Translations under genes and position numbers: made by a program
Origin: CAVYTF01 sp963771435
Lineage (GTDB): Bacteria > Bacteroidota > Bacteroidia > Chitinophagales > Chitinophagaceae
NCBI GenBank assembly: GCA_963771435.1
Contig: CAVYTF010000017.1
Coordinates: 1 to 64,000, forward strand
Direction: 5' to 3'
Length of the DNA stretch: 64,000 nt
The notes under the pieces: generated by a model
Seen by the model: the letters and a program-made list of their open reading frames with translations, nothing else
What the model was told of the DNA's origin: nothing
Database searches by the model: none
In this document: positions 25,762 through 34,555 of the stretch, in pieces
Layout of the letters: every line of letters starts with the position of its first letter
How positions within the stretch are numbered: the first letter of the stretch is position 1

Positions 25762-25860
25762 TTATTTTATTTTATTCCATGTTTTATATAAACTTTCTGG
25801 TGCAATATATACATCTTTACCAATGATCACGTTACCGGTAACTGCAGCTGTTGCATCATA
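25762..25860 (-). pseudogene. Remnant of a PaaY-like hexapeptide transferase
   Basis: Directly after and overlapping the paaI stop, the minus strand reads YDATAAVTGNVIIGKDVYIA and then PESLYKTWNKIK before a stop. The first part is the left-handed-beta-helix N-terminal motif (AAVTGNVIIGKDVYIGPGASLRGDW) of PaaY and related gamma-carbonic-anhydrase-like proteins, which are frequent neighbours of paaI. The rest of the roughly 170-200 residue protein is missing, so this is a 3'-truncated remnant. Its position supports the assignment. Confidence 0.55.
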
Positions 25861-26281
25861 TAAGTTCTTTGTTCGTCCGGAAACAGGTTCCTTTAAACAT
25901 GGCCACTAAATGATCATTTTGGTTGATGATATTGATATGATACAAACCTGTTGACCTTCCATTATGCAGTTCTTTTGCTTCGGCGATAAGCACATCGCCG
26001 GTATGGACAGGTTTTATAAAGTTGATGCTTGTATCCAGCGCAACTGATAGGACATTCCTGTTGTTGCAGGCGAAGGCAAAGGCGCTGTCGGCAAGGGAAA
26101 AAGCAATACCTCCGTGCGCAATGCCAAAGCCATTCATCATTTCAGCGCGGACGGTCATTTTAATTTTTGAATAGCCTTCTGCTATTTCCAGCAGTTCGAT
26201 GCCAAGCCATTGGGAGAACTTGTCATCGAGCATCATTTGGTTGACCACTTTTATTGCAAGAATATTTTGTTCTTCGTTCAT
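25856..26281 (-). CDS. paaI: Hotdog-fold thioesterase (PaaI-like)
   Basis: This 141-residue enzyme belongs to the hotdog acyl-CoA thioesterases; PaaI hydrolyses ring-hydroxylated phenylacetyl-CoA intermediates and prevents CoA trapping. The HGG motif is in NGFGIAHGGIAFSLADSAFAFACN with the catalytic Asp three residues into SLAD, and the late strand reads GDVLIAEAKELHNGRSTGLYHINIINQ, typical of the PaaI group. It lies 27 bp after paaG. Confidence 0.88.
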   Translation of the reverse strand: MNEEQNILAIKVVNQMMLDDKFSQWLGIELLEIAEGYSKIKMTVRAEMMNGFGIAHGGIAFSLADSAFAFACNNRNVLSVALDTSINFIKPVHTGDVLIAEAKELHNGRSTGLYHINIINQNDHLVAMFKGTCFRTNKELI

Positions 26282-26308
26282 AGTATTTTTTTATAAGTAA
26301 GATGAAAA

Positions 26309-27085
26309 TTATTCCCCCATAAAGACTGGCTTTCTCTTTTCTAAAAAGGCTTTTACGCCTTCTTCGAAGTCTTTGGTTGATGCGGCTTGTTGCTGGTATT
26401 GGTCTTCCAAAGCTAATTGTTGCTGTAAATTATTGGTTGCTGAAGCGTTCAATGCTTGTTTGGTTAACGCTAATGCTTTAGTTGGCATTTGCGCGAGTGT
26501 TTCGGCTATTTTTATTGCTTCGGTTGTGAAAACATCATCCTCAAAAACTTTGTATATCATTCCCATTTTTTCAGCATCAGTGGCAGATACTTTATCCCCG
26601 AGCATCATTAAGGCGCTGGCTTTTTGTTTGCCAATTAAGCGAGGCAAATTATAAGTGCCGCCGCTGTCTGGTATTAAACCGATCTTGCTGAATGCCTGAA
26701 TAAAACTTGCAGAAGCGGTTGCCACTACTATATCACAGGCTAAGGCAATGTTTGCTCCTGCACCGGCTGCAACACCGTTTATGGCGGCTACAACAGGTTT
26801 GGGAAGTGCAGTAATTTTTGAAATGATGGGGTTATAATGCCCGCTTACAATGTTGTTCATGCCCGGGCCGTGCGGGTCAACAACTTCTGCCAGGTCCTGT
26901 CCTGCGCAAAAGGCTTTGCCTGCACCGGTGATGTAAACGCAACGCACTTTAGTTGATGCCGCACATTCATCTAATTTCTCCTGCAGCAATAAAGCCATTT
27001 CACGGTTGAAGGCATTGAACTTTTCAGGACGGTTTAAAGTGATGAAGGCAATGTTGTTTTTTATTTCGAAGAGGATGGAGGACAT
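26309..27085 (-). CDS. paaG: Ring-1,2-epoxyphenylacetyl-CoA isomerase (PaaG-type enoyl-CoA hydratase/isomerase)
   Basis: This 258-residue crotonase-fold enzyme has the first oxyanion-hole segment AFCAGQDLAEV, the second (GAGANIALACDIVVATASA) and the PaaG signature GLIPDSGGTYNLPRLIG with the catalytic Asp in PDSGG. The acidic residue and Gly-Gly-Thr run are PaaG-like rather than typical FadB-like. It opens the epoxide ring formed by PaaABCE to an oxepin. It sits between paaD and paaI, as in other phenylacetate clusters. Confidence 0.85.
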   Translation of the reverse strand: MSSILFEIKNNIAFITLNRPEKFNAFNREMALLLQEKLDECAASTKVRCVYITGAGKAFCAGQDLAEVVDPHGPGMNNIVSGHYNPIISKITALPKPVVAAINGVAAGAGANIALACDIVVATASASFIQAFSKIGLIPDSGGTYNLPRLIGKQKASALMMLGDKVSATDAEKMGMIYKVFEDDVFTTEAIKIAETLAQMPTKALALTKQALNASATNNLQQQLALEDQYQQQAASTKDFEEGVKAFLEKRKPVFMGE

Positions 27086-27121
27086 TGATTGACTGTTTTT
27101 TGATTGATGATTGTCGATTGA

Positions 27122-27625
27122 TTAATGGCATTTAAAATAATCGAAAGGTTCTTTGCAGTCTTCGCATTTGTAAAGGGACTTGCAGGCGGTGGAACCAAAG
27201 GCGCTTATTAAAGTGGTGTGATAAGAATTGCAACGGGGGCATTGCACGGCATTTTCTTTTTGAAAGGCTACAGGTGTGCAAGCAGTTTGTGAAGAGTTTG
27301 GCGGAGCAATGCCAAAGGCTTTTAGTTTATCTTTTCCGTTTGCAGTCATCCAATCGGTTGTCCATGCGGGAGAAAGCGTTGTTTTTATTTCAAAGTTTTT
27401 GATGCCATTCTCAAGCAAAACCATTTTGATGTTCATGCTGATGGTATCCATTGCCGGGCACCCTGAATAGGTTGGCGTAATGGTTATCTCTACTTTTTCT
27501 TTATTTATTTTTATATCCCTTACAATGCCCAGATCAAGCACAGATAATACGGGTACTTCAGGGTCCATGACTGTTTCCAGCAACTGCCAGATATACTCTT
27601 TTGATATTTTTGTTTCAGCTACCAT
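27122..27625 (-). CDS. paaD: Phenylacetyl-CoA epoxidase subunit PaaD
   Basis: This 167-residue protein has an N-terminal DUF59/MIP18 domain (YIWQLLETVMDPEVPVLSVLDLGIVRDI, then YSGCPAMDTISMNI) and a C-terminal zinc-ribbon-like tail with paired cysteines (CPRCNSYHTTL...CKSLYKCEDCKEPFDYFKCH). PaaD is thought to help assemble the Fe-S/diiron epoxidase PaaABCE. The stop of paaC and the start of paaD are 1 bp apart, which supports coupling. Intact. Confidence 0.92.
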   Translation of the reverse strand: MVAETKISKEYIWQLLETVMDPEVPVLSVLDLGIVRDIKINKEKVEITITPTYSGCPAMDTISMNIKMVLLENGIKNFEIKTTLSPAWTTDWMTANGKDKLKAFGIAPPNSSQTACTPVAFQKENAVQCPRCNSYHTTLISAFGSTACKSLYKCEDCKEPFDYFKCH

Positions 27626-27626
27626 G

Positions 27627-28374
27627 TTACCAAACGCTGTTAGGATAAGCCCTTTGGAGGAACTGCATCTCTGCTAAAATATAGCCGAGGTGTTCAGAAT
27701 GTAACCCGTTCTTGCCGCCTGTTTGCATCCAAACATTTTCGGGAACGGTTAAGGTTGCTTCTTCAAAAATATCTTTTATTTTTTGCAACCAATTATCTTT
27801 AATTAAGCAAACATCAATACCGATACCTTCAGAAGCTACCTGTTTTTCGTAATCTGCAGTTGCAAATAGCTCTCCTGTGAAAGGCCAAAGGGTATCAACG
27901 GCAGCGTTCATGCGAGCATGGCTTTCTTCCGTTCCGTCTCCTAGGCGAATAACCCATTCGCTGCTCCAACGCAAGTGGTAGGTTACTTCCTTTAATGATT
28001 TTTCTGCAATAGCGGATAATTGAGTATCTGTACTTGCCTGTAATTTTTTGTATAAAAAATATTGATATGCGCTAAAGAAAAATTGCCTCAAAATGGTTGT
28101 TGCCCAATCACCATTTGGCTGCTCTACCAATAAACAGTTTTTAAACTCACGGGTATCACGTAGATAAGCTAATGAGTCTTCGGTAGTATTGCCACCAAGC
28201 AGTTCTGCTGCATACTGATAAAAATTTCTTGCTTGGCCGATTAAATCTAAAGCGATATTTGTAATGGCGATATCCTGTTCTAGTATAGGACCATGGCCTG
28301 TCCATTCGCTATTCGATGTGCAATAATTAATGCGTTATCTGCAAATGGAGCGTATAGTTGATTAGTTGAGTCAT
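27627..28374 (-). CDS. paaC: Phenylacetyl-CoA epoxidase structural subunit PaaC, two indels in this sequence
   Basis: The last 167 codons are one open frame (LRQFFFSAYQYFLYKKL, VTYHLRWSSEWVIRLGDGTEES, WPFTGELF). Upstream the frame is broken twice, but with one extra base at two small runs (TTG[G]CAG about 28342 and CG[A]AATAGC about 28312) it reads MTQLINYTLHLADNALII, AHRNSEWTGHGPILEQDIAI and TNIALDLIGQARNFYQY without stops. The repaired gene is 250 codons, the normal PaaC length, starting at ATG 28374. PaaC is the non-catalytic ferritin-like partner of PaaA. Sequence error is the simplest explanation. Confidence 0.88.
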
Positions 28375-28431
28375 AAGTAAAAGTAAAAAGTAAAAAATCA
28401 AAAGCTTTACTTTTTACTTTTAATTTTTTAA

Positions 28432-28716
28432 TTAAATGTGTGTTAATTCATCAGGCAAATCATAAAAAGTAGGATGCCTGTATGCCTTATCATTTGCTGG
28501 GTCGTACATGCTGTGGGTTTCATCAGGGTTGCTGGCGTGGATGTATTTGCTTTCGACAACCCAAATGCTTACTCCCTCCATTCTTCGTGTATACACATCA
28601 CGCGCATTTTCAATGGCCATCTGTGCATCAGCCGCATGAAGGCTGCCTGCATGTTTGTGATCAAGCCCCTGCTTGCTCCTGATAAAAACTTCCCATAATG
28701 GCCATTCTTTGTTCAT
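28432..28716 (-). CDS. paaB: Phenylacetyl-CoA epoxidase subunit PaaB
   Basis: This 94-residue subunit bridges PaaAC heterodimers in the epoxidase. The start WPLWEVFIRSKQGLDHKHAGSLHAADAQMAIENARDVYTRR and the later GVSIWVVES are hallmark PaaB segments. It is intact and lies between paaA and paaC in the usual order. Confidence 0.93.
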   Translation of the reverse strand: MNKEWPLWEVFIRSKQGLDHKHAGSLHAADAQMAIENARDVYTRRMEGVSIWVVESKYIHASNPDETHSMYDPANDKAYRHPTFYDLPDELTHI

Positions 28717-28793
28717 AATGTATAAAAAATAGAAGGTGGAGAATCATCAGGCAAGCAATCGAAAAAGGCCGTCATAATCCTCCACCAGTTATG

Positions 28794-29726
28794 TTATGCA
28801 GCTTTTACGGCTGCGCTATTATTTTTCTTGTCTGCATAAGCAGATGCTGCTTCGCGAACCCATGCACCGTTGTCCCATGCCTGTTTGCGCGCTTCCAGGC
28901 GCTCTTTGTTGCATGGGCCGTTCCCTTTGACCACGTTCCAAAATTCGTCCCAATTGATTTCACCAAAATCATAATGTTGTGTTTCTTCGTTCCATTTTAA
29001 CTCTTTATCCGGCAAAGCCAGTCCTAGTATTTTTACCTGCTCTGCGGATACATCAATGAATTTCTGCCGAAGTTCATCATTGGTGAAGCGTTTTATTTTC
29101 CAGTGCATGCTTTGCACTGTGTTGGGGAAGCATCGTCATTCGGGCCGAACATCATGATGCTTGGCCACCACCAGCGGTTGATGGCATCCTGAGCCATGTT
29201 GCGCTGCGCCTCTGTGCCTTTGCTGAGGGTTAGCAATATCTCAAATCCCTGGCGTTGGTGAAAACTTTCTTCTTTGCAAATGCGCACCATGGCCCGTGCA
29301 TAAGGGCCGTAACTGCAACGGCAAAGGGGGACCTGGTTCATGATGGCTGCGCCGTCAACCAGCCAGCCAATGGCGCCCATGTCTGCCCATGTTAACGTTG
29401 GATAATTGAAAATGGAAGAATATTTTGCTTTGCCGCTGTGCAGCTGGCTGTACATTTCGTCTCTTGTGATGTTCCAGCGTTTCTGTGGCGGAGTACAGAT
29501 ATAAACCGTGTCCTGCTTCATCCTGCACTTTTGCTAAAAGCATGGCCTTTCGTTTTAGAGAAGGGGCGCGGGTAATCCAGTTTGCTTCGGGTAACATGCC
29601 TACAATTTCGCTGTGGGCATGCTGGCTGATTTGCCTTATCAAGGTCTGCCGGTATTTTTCAGGCATCCAGTCTTTCGGTTCTATCTTTATTTCTTTATCT
29701 ATTTTATCCTGGAAGATGCTATCCAT
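28794..29726 (-). CDS. paaA: Phenylacetyl-CoA epoxidase catalytic subunit PaaA, frameshifted in this sequence
   Basis: Three frames make one PaaA of about 311 residues, close to the E. coli length. The N-terminal part has EPKDWMPEKYRQTLIRQISQHAHSEIVGMLPEANWI and KVQDEAGHGLYLYSATETL; the middle has KAKYSSIFNYPTLTWADMGAIGWLVDGAA and CKEESFHQRQG; the end has MHWKIKRFTNDELRQKF. Acidic/His motifs in the EAGH and KEESFH segments would ligate the diiron centre. Repairs: GG to GGG and AA to AAA near 29472 (TLGNITRDE), and CCCC to CCCCC at 29124-29127 (ASPNTVQSMHW). All three are homopolymer losses. Confidence 0.88.
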
Positions 29727-29746
29727 TAAACAGGTAAATATTTCTG

Positions 29747-29754
29747 CAAAAGTA
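29747..29754 (-). promoter_or_regulatory. Candidate -7 element (TACTTTTG) for the paa operon
   Basis: The minus strand reads TACTTTTG, matching TAnnTTTG, 21 bp before the paaA ATG. The palindrome at 29772-29787 covers the region where the -33 element would lie. Confidence 0.5.
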
Positions 29755-29771
29755 AAAGAAATAATGAATGC

Positions 29772-29787
29772 GCTAACATTTGTTAGC
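29772..29787. promoter_or_regulatory. Palindromic operator candidate upstream of paaA
   Basis: GCTAACATTTGTTAGC is a perfect 6-bp inverted repeat with a 4-bp spacer, 17 bp upstream of the -7 box, overlapping the -33 region. This is a typical position and size for a TetR-type repressor site; paa operons are controlled by TetR- or GntR-type regulators in other bacteria. No such regulator gene is in the window. Confidence 0.5.
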
Positions 29788-29806
29788 TAAAATGAGATGT
29801 TATAAA

Positions 29807-30730
29807 TTATACCGTACTGTGACGCTCATACTTGCCATACGCGGGGTGAAAACTCTGAAGGGTTTCCCGTAAATAATCATTGCTGAGATGGGTATAGATC
29901 TCTGTTGTTGTGATGCTTTCATGGCCGAGCATCATCTGCACACTGCGGAGGTCTGCACCGCCGTCAACAAGATGGGAGGCAAAGGAATGGCGGAAAGTAT
30001 GCGGCGAAATAACCTTTGTAATGCCTGCCGTTTTTGCAAGGGCTTTGATTATGTAAAATATCATAATGCGGCTTAGCCCTTTGCCCCGGTTGTTGAGGAA
30101 TAGGAAATCTGCGAAGCCTTTAGCAATAGGGTTAAGCCTTCTGATGGTTTCCAGGTATATCTCTATGTATTTTATGGCATCGTCACCAATAGGTATTAAT
30201 CTTTCTTTATCGCCTTTGCCAATGACGCGGATGAAACCGTCATTGAAATAAAGGCAGCTTATTTTTAGGTTTACCAGTTCACTAACGCGGAGGCCACAGC
30301 TATAAAGGGTTTCGAGAATTGCTTTGTTGCGTGTGCCCCCGGGTTTGCTGAGGTCAATTGCTGCGATCATTTGCTCTATCTCTTCAAAGCTGAGTACATC
30401 CGGTAATGATTGTTTTCGTTTGGGAGGTTCAAGAAGAAGGGAAGGGTCAGCATCGATGATATTTTCAGTTAAGCAGTATTTATAAAAAGCTCTGATGCCG
30501 GAAATAATGCGTGCCTGGGAAGCGGCTGTTAATCCGAGTTCGCTGATATATTTAAGAAACTGCTGTAGTAGTTTTAAGTTAACATCCTGGGGAGTTTTGA
30601 GGATACCTGCTATGAGCAGGTAATCAGTTAGCTTGTCAACGTCGCGGAGGTAGGCTTCTACTGAGTTAGTGCTGAGGGACTTTTCAAGCTGGAGGTAGGC
30701 TTTAAAACTCTTTTTATAGGTATCCCACAT
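29807..30730 (-). CDS. xerD: Tyrosine recombinase XerD-like
   Basis: This 307-residue site-specific recombinase resolves chromosome dimers at dif with XerC. It has the SAM-like N-terminal core-binding domain (FKAYLQLEKSLSTNSVEAYLRDVDKL) and the catalytic domain with the R-H-R-H-Y set: ETLYSCGLRVSEL (first Arg), HTFRHSFASHLVDGGADLRSVQMMLGHESI (His, Arg, His) and TEIYTHLS (Tyr). The ORF extends 13 codons further upstream, but ATG 30730 (MWDTYKKSF) fits XerC/XerD starts. XerC versus XerD is not certain. Intact. Confidence 0.88.
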   Translation of the reverse strand: MWDTYKKSFKAYLQLEKSLSTNSVEAYLRDVDKLTDYLLIAGILKTPQDVNLKLLQQFLKYISELGLTAASQARIISGIRAFYKYCLTENIIDADPSLLLEPPKRKQSLPDVLSFEEIEQMIAAIDLSKPGGTRNKAILETLYSCGLRVSELVNLKISCLYFNDGFIRVIGKGDKERLIPIGDDAIKYIEIYLETIRRLNPIAKGFADFLFLNNRGKGLSRIMIFYIIKALAKTAGITKVISPHTFRHSFASHLVDGGADLRSVQMMLGHESITTTEIYTHLSNDYLRETLQSFHPAYGKYERHSTV

Positions 30731-31066
30731 TGTGATGTAATTACGGTTGCAAATTAGTACGGAATTCATGGCAGAAAGTCATTTATATAGATACAGGTTG
30801 TGGATAAGTGAGGGTGAGTGGACATTAGGTGGGAATTGAGTGGGCATTACCCCGACGTTGCTATGGCATTAGAATGAGGTAAAAATTGGATCTTTGGGGG
30901 ATGGGATGACTGAAAAGTGTAATATGAAATAAGAATTTCGGAAAAAGTGGCAGGAAGGGGAAATGGGGGTGTTGCAGTTTTATACTTTAAAAGTGGATAA
31001 AATTAGTTTAGGTAAAGGCTTAATAAAATAACTTTTTATCATATTTGCAACTGGAGAGTTATAAAT
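30731..31066. other. Divergent intergenic region with one DnaA-box-like site
   Basis: About 336 bp between xerD and rnhB. TGTGGATAA at 30799-30807 is the exact complement of the DnaA box TTATCCACA; AGTGGATAA near 30991 is one base off. A single 9-mer match is expected by chance at this scale. No gene is seen. Confidence 0.35.
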
Positions 31067-31666
31067 ATGCTGAAGGCGTTTTATGATAAAATATATGTGG
31101 AAGCTGGCTGTGATGAAGCCGGCAGGGGATGTTATGCAGGGCCTGTGTTTGCGGCGGCGGTTATTTTACCCAAAAAGTTTAAGCATAAAGACCTGAATGA
31201 CAGCAAACAGGTGTTGCCCGAAAAGAGGGAGGAATTGAGGGTTGTGATAGAAGAGAAGGCATTGAGTTTTTCGGTGGCGATGGTGTGTAATAATGAAATA
31301 GATGCCATTAATATTTTACAGGCTTCTTTTAAAGCCATGCATAAGGCTTTGGATGGGTTGAAAATAATTCCTGAGTTGTTGCTTATTGACGGGAACCGTT
31401 TTGTGGCTTACCAAAACCTGCAGCACTATTGCATTGTAGAAGGAGATGGTATTTATGCTAGCATCGCTGCTGCAAGCATTTTAGCCAAAACCTACCGCGA
31501 CGACTTTATGCGTAACCTTCATGAAGAATACCCCCAATATAACTGGAAACAAAACAAAGGGTATGGCACGCGCGAGCACCGACAGGCCATTGAGGAGCAT
31601 GGTTTGTGCAAATATCACCGGATGAGTTTTGATATTGTGCCGAGAGAAACACCGTTATATATTTGA
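31067..31666 (+). CDS. rnhB: Ribonuclease HII
   Basis: This 199-residue enzyme cleaves the RNA strand of RNA-DNA hybrids and removes misincorporated ribonucleotides. Motifs are GCDEAGRGCYAGPV (Asp16-Glu17, start of the catalytic acidic set), LNDSKQVLPEKREEL and LLIDGNRF (Asp108). The late segment HYCIVEGDGIYASIAAASILAKTYRD carries the ASIxAKxxRD-type motif. Length and order are typical; it is intact. Confidence 0.94.
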   Translation: MLKAFYDKIYVEAGCDEAGRGCYAGPVFAAAVILPKKFKHKDLNDSKQVLPEKREELRVVIEEKALSFSVAMVCNNEIDAINILQASFKAMHKALDGLKIIPELLLIDGNRFVAYQNLQHYCIVEGDGIYASIAAASILAKTYRDDFMRNLHEEYPQYNWKQNKGYGTREHRQAIEEHGLCKYHRMSFDIVPRETPLYI

Positions 31667-31719
31667 AAATACAAGGGTTTTAGTGCAGCAATTTTTTTCC
31701 TGTATATGTCTGATCTTAC

Positions 31720-32448
31720 ATGTTTAACAGAAAATGCCATATAACACTAACCTGCATTATTTGTACTGTATTACTTGTTTCCTGTGGTAAAAAAGAGCTA
31801 CCTAATTGTGCTGCAAATTGCGGAAATTTGACCATGTCGGGAACCATTACTGACAATTCTTCGAACGAACCAATGGGCGATGTTAAGGTTAGCCTCATTT
31901 TTTCTCAAAGAGATTATTGCATCCTTTGTGATTCATACGTTGTTGGATCTGTGAATTCCAAGCCTGATGGAACCTTTGATCTTAGCAGATCTGTTGACAC
32001 TACAACATTTAAACAATACTATTTAAACGTTATTGTATACGCACCCAATGGCTATATTGTTACCCCTGATGTTTTAAATCCTGCATATCCTCCCACACCC
32101 CAAGTTTATTATCTATATTATTTTTCGTTTGATACAGTTGGTATGCATCCGGTAAATTTAAACTTTTATGAAAAAGCATATTTAAGTATCCATCTTCATA
32201 AAAACACAACTGACTCCATTGCCTATTTTACTGTATCTCATGGTTTCATAAGTTCACAGAGTTCCGAGGATTATTTTGCCCCCGGGCAATCTGTACCCAC
32301 TGATACAACGCTCAGCGTTTTAACAGCAGCTAATATTTTTACTAAAATAGAATGGGATAAAAATCTCTCTTTCGGCAATACGATCACAACTGTTGATTCA
32401 ATAAAATGCACGCAAAACAGGACCAATATTTTTGATATTTATTATTAA
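31720..32448 (+). CDS. Hypothetical lipoprotein, unknown function
   Basis: This 242-residue protein has a lipoprotein signal (TLTCIICTVLLVSC-GKK). A following segment SGTITDNSSNEPMGDVKVSLIF resembles the start of a carboxypeptidase-regulatory/CarboxypepD_reg-like Ig fold, with the SGTITD...PxxxVxVxL pattern. The rest is beta-rich without recognised catalytic motifs. It ends 3 bp before the convergent stop of the TsaC-like gene. Confidence 0.6.
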   Translation: MFNRKCHITLTCIICTVLLVSCGKKELPNCAANCGNLTMSGTITDNSSNEPMGDVKVSLIFSQRDYCILCDSYVVGSVNSKPDGTFDLSRSVDTTTFKQYYLNVIVYAPNGYIVTPDVLNPAYPPTPQVYYLYYFSFDTVGMHPVNLNFYEKAYLSIHLHKNTTDSIAYFTVSHGFISSQSSEDYFAPGQSVPTDTTLSVLTAANIFTKIEWDKNLSFGNTITTVDSIKCTQNRTNIFDIYY

Positions 32449-32451
32449 TTG

Positions 32452-33060
32452 TCATTCCTCCCAAACCCCTGCGCCAATCCTGATAACTTCATATTCTTCT
32501 TTGGTGCAGTCGATAACAGTGGAAGGCACCATGCCGCCAATGCCGCCGTCAATCACAATGTCCACAAGGTTTTCAAAGTTGGAATACATGAGTTCGGGGT
32601 CTGTATATTCTTCCACCATGTCGCCGGGGAGCGACGCGGAAAGAATCGGATGGGCGAGGGACTGTACAATGCCGCGGGCAATATTGTTATCGGGAACACG
32701 AAGGCCGATGGTGTTTTTTTTGCTTTGTAATATTTTGGGCACTTCTTTGCTGGCTGGTAAAATGAAGGTGTAAGGCCCGGGAAGATGGCTTTTGAGCAGG
32801 CGGTATAGGGGTGTGGAAATGCTTTTTGTGTATTGGCTTAAGTCGCTCAGATCGTAACACACAAAGCTGAGCTGGGCTTTTTGCGGATCAACATTCTTGA
32901 TGCGGCAAATTCTTTCTATTGCTTTGTGCTGAAAGATGTCGCAACCCAAACCGTAAATAGTGTCGGTTGGATAAATGATAACGCCGCCATCCAGCAAGCA
33001 CTCTGTTACTGTTTTAATGTGGCGCGGATTTGGGTTATCAGGATGAATATGAAGCAACAT
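32452..33060 (-). CDS. L-threonylcarbamoyladenylate synthase (TsaC/Sua5/YciO family)
   Basis: This 202-residue protein has the YrdC-like domain: VTECLLDGGVIIYPTDTIYGLGCDIF with the KR/S-type PTDT motif, IKNVDPQKAQLSFVCYDLSDLSQYT, and LLKSHLPGPYTFILPASK. It makes threonylcarbamoyl-AMP for the universal t6A37 tRNA modification if it is TsaC. The SFVC and LPGPYTFIL pattern is closer to the YciO subgroup, whose role is less certain, so I leave the symbol open. The convergent neighbour stops 3 bp away. Confidence 0.85.
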   Translation of the reverse strand: MLLHIHPDNPNPRHIKTVTECLLDGGVIIYPTDTIYGLGCDIFQHKAIERICRIKNVDPQKAQLSFVCYDLSDLSQYTKSISTPLYRLLKSHLPGPYTFILPASKEVPKILQSKKNTIGLRVPDNNIARGIVQSLAHPILSASLPGDMVEEYTDPELMYSNFENLVDIVIDGGIGGMVPSTVIDCTKEEYEVIRIGAGVWEE

Positions 33061-33119
33061 AATTCCTATGAAGTTAAGACATCCAGGCTGATAAAAAGTT
33101 TTGTAACGTGAACAAGCAA

Positions 33120-33449
33120 CTATTTTTTCTTTGCGCCGGCCACAAGGTTGTATGAATCATCAATGAATTGCTTTAGTTGTTTGGCAGTTAAAGTGCCATC
33201 CACAATGATGGTGTTCCAGTGCTTTTTATTCATGTGGTAGCCGGGGATGATGCAGGGATAGCGTTCGCGCAATTCAATGGCGTGATCAGGGTCGCATTTT
33301 ACGTTGAACTGTAGAGGAGAAGCATCCATACCGGTTAGTAAAAACGCTTTGCCTTTTATTTTATATACCAATGTATTGGGGCCAAAAGGCAATGCCTCTT
33401 CAGTGTCTTTCTTGCTGAGGCAGTATTCACGTAGTTCGTCTAAATGCAT
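33120..33449 (-). CDS. MmcQ/YjbR family DNA-binding-like protein
   Basis: This 109-residue protein matches the MmcQ/YjbR fold: LREYCLSKKDTEEALPFGPNTLVYKIKGKAFLL at the start, FNVKCDPDHAIELRERYPCIIPGYHMNKKHWNTIIVDG in the middle. The CyaY-like fold has been described, but function is not firmly known. It is intact and of family length. Confidence 0.85.
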   Translation of the reverse strand: MHLDELREYCLSKKDTEEALPFGPNTLVYKIKGKAFLLTGMDASPLQFNVKCDPDHAIELRERYPCIIPGYHMNKKHWNTIIVDGTLTAKQLKQFIDDSYNLVAGAKKK

Positions 33450-33727
33450 AAGGAAAGGTAGAAGTTTTATTAAAGCGAAGGTTGTTTTTTAGAAAGATAT
33501 TTATTTATGCAAAGGTATTTTGTGGCCAATATTATTTAATTTGCCTTAAAACAAATTGTATATTTCCTTAAAATGTGGGTTTCTTTCTTTGATGTATATT
33601 CTAAACTGCATTAATAACTTCTTTAACGATATTTTTTTATTGATAAAAAATTATCTTCGCGCCACAATAAATCCGCTATAGATACATTATTACGTTTGTT
33701 CGATCTTTTTTCAAAATAGTTTTAGTA

Positions 33728-34552
33728 ATGAAAAGACTTTTGTTATTGTGCTGCATGGGGTTGTTTTGTTCATTTACTCCTGGCAGAAAAGCGGCTTTTG
33801 GGAGTGGCGGCGGCGGGGATGATCTTTCTTCCTTATTGTTAAACTCTTCCGAAGCAGAACTGGCAAACCATGTAGTGGATTCCATCTATCAAAAAACGAA
33901 TTTAGATTCATTAGGCCTTGAGCGTGATGTTTTTTTTAAGGCATATAAGGGATACGAATATCTTTTGTCAAAAGGTATGCTGCAGAAAACAAACCTGCTT
34001 ACCATCTGCGATTATAGCCAAAGCAGCCACAACAGGCGGTTATATGTGATAGACCTGGCTGCAGGCGAAGTGTTGTTTAATACTTATGTATCGCACGGAA
34101 AATATTCAGGGGAAGAATATGCCACAAGCTTTTCTAACACGGTCAACTCTGAAAAAAGTTCTTTGGGTTTTATAATTACTGCTGAAACATACAGGGGGAG
34201 AGATGGCTATAGCCTGCACCTGGAGGGAATGGAGCCGGGCATAAACGATAATGTACGCAAAAGAAATATCGTGATGCACGGAAGCCGTTATGTAAATGAA
34301 AAACGCGCTGATGAAGGTACACTGATGGGCAGAAGCTTTGGTTGCCCGGCAGTGCCTTATGGAGAGCAATTTAAAATTATAGATGTAATAAAAGGCGGCA
34401 GTTGCTTCTTTATTTATAACCCTGATGCCTGGTATCAACAGACTTCCCAAATAATAAATGCTCAGTTTGCATGGCCCGACCTGCCACAGGCAACGAGCCC
34501 TAATGAAGAAGCAAATACAAGCATAATTCCTGAGGCTGCTTTAAATAAATAA
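33728..34552 (+). CDS. Murein L,D-transpeptidase catalytic-domain protein (YkuD_2 type)
   Basis: This 274-residue exported protein has a signal peptide (MKRLLLLCCMGLFCSFTPG) and the YkuD_2 (PF13645-like) domain. Key residues are His184 (IVMHGSRYVNEKRAD) and Cys206 (GRSFGCPAVP), the His/Cys catalytic motif HG...SxGC of L,D-transpeptidases. It should act on peptidoglycan crosslinks in the periplasm. It faces the amidase on the opposite strand, with 3 bp between stops after frame repair, a neighbouring pair of wall enzymes. Confidence 0.88.
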   Translation: MKRLLLLCCMGLFCSFTPGRKAAFGSGGGGDDLSSLLLNSSEAELANHVVDSIYQKTNLDSLGLERDVFFKAYKGYEYLLSKGMLQKTNLLTICDYSQSSHNRRLYVIDLAAGEVLFNTYVSHGKYSGEEYATSFSNTVNSEKSSLGFIITAETYRGRDGYSLHLEGMEPGINDNVRKRNIVMHGSRYVNEKRADEGTLMGRSFGCPAVPYGEQFKIIDVIKGGSCFFIYNPDAWYQQTSQIINAQFAWPDLPQATSPNEEANTSIIPEAALNK

Positions 34553-34555
34553 TTC

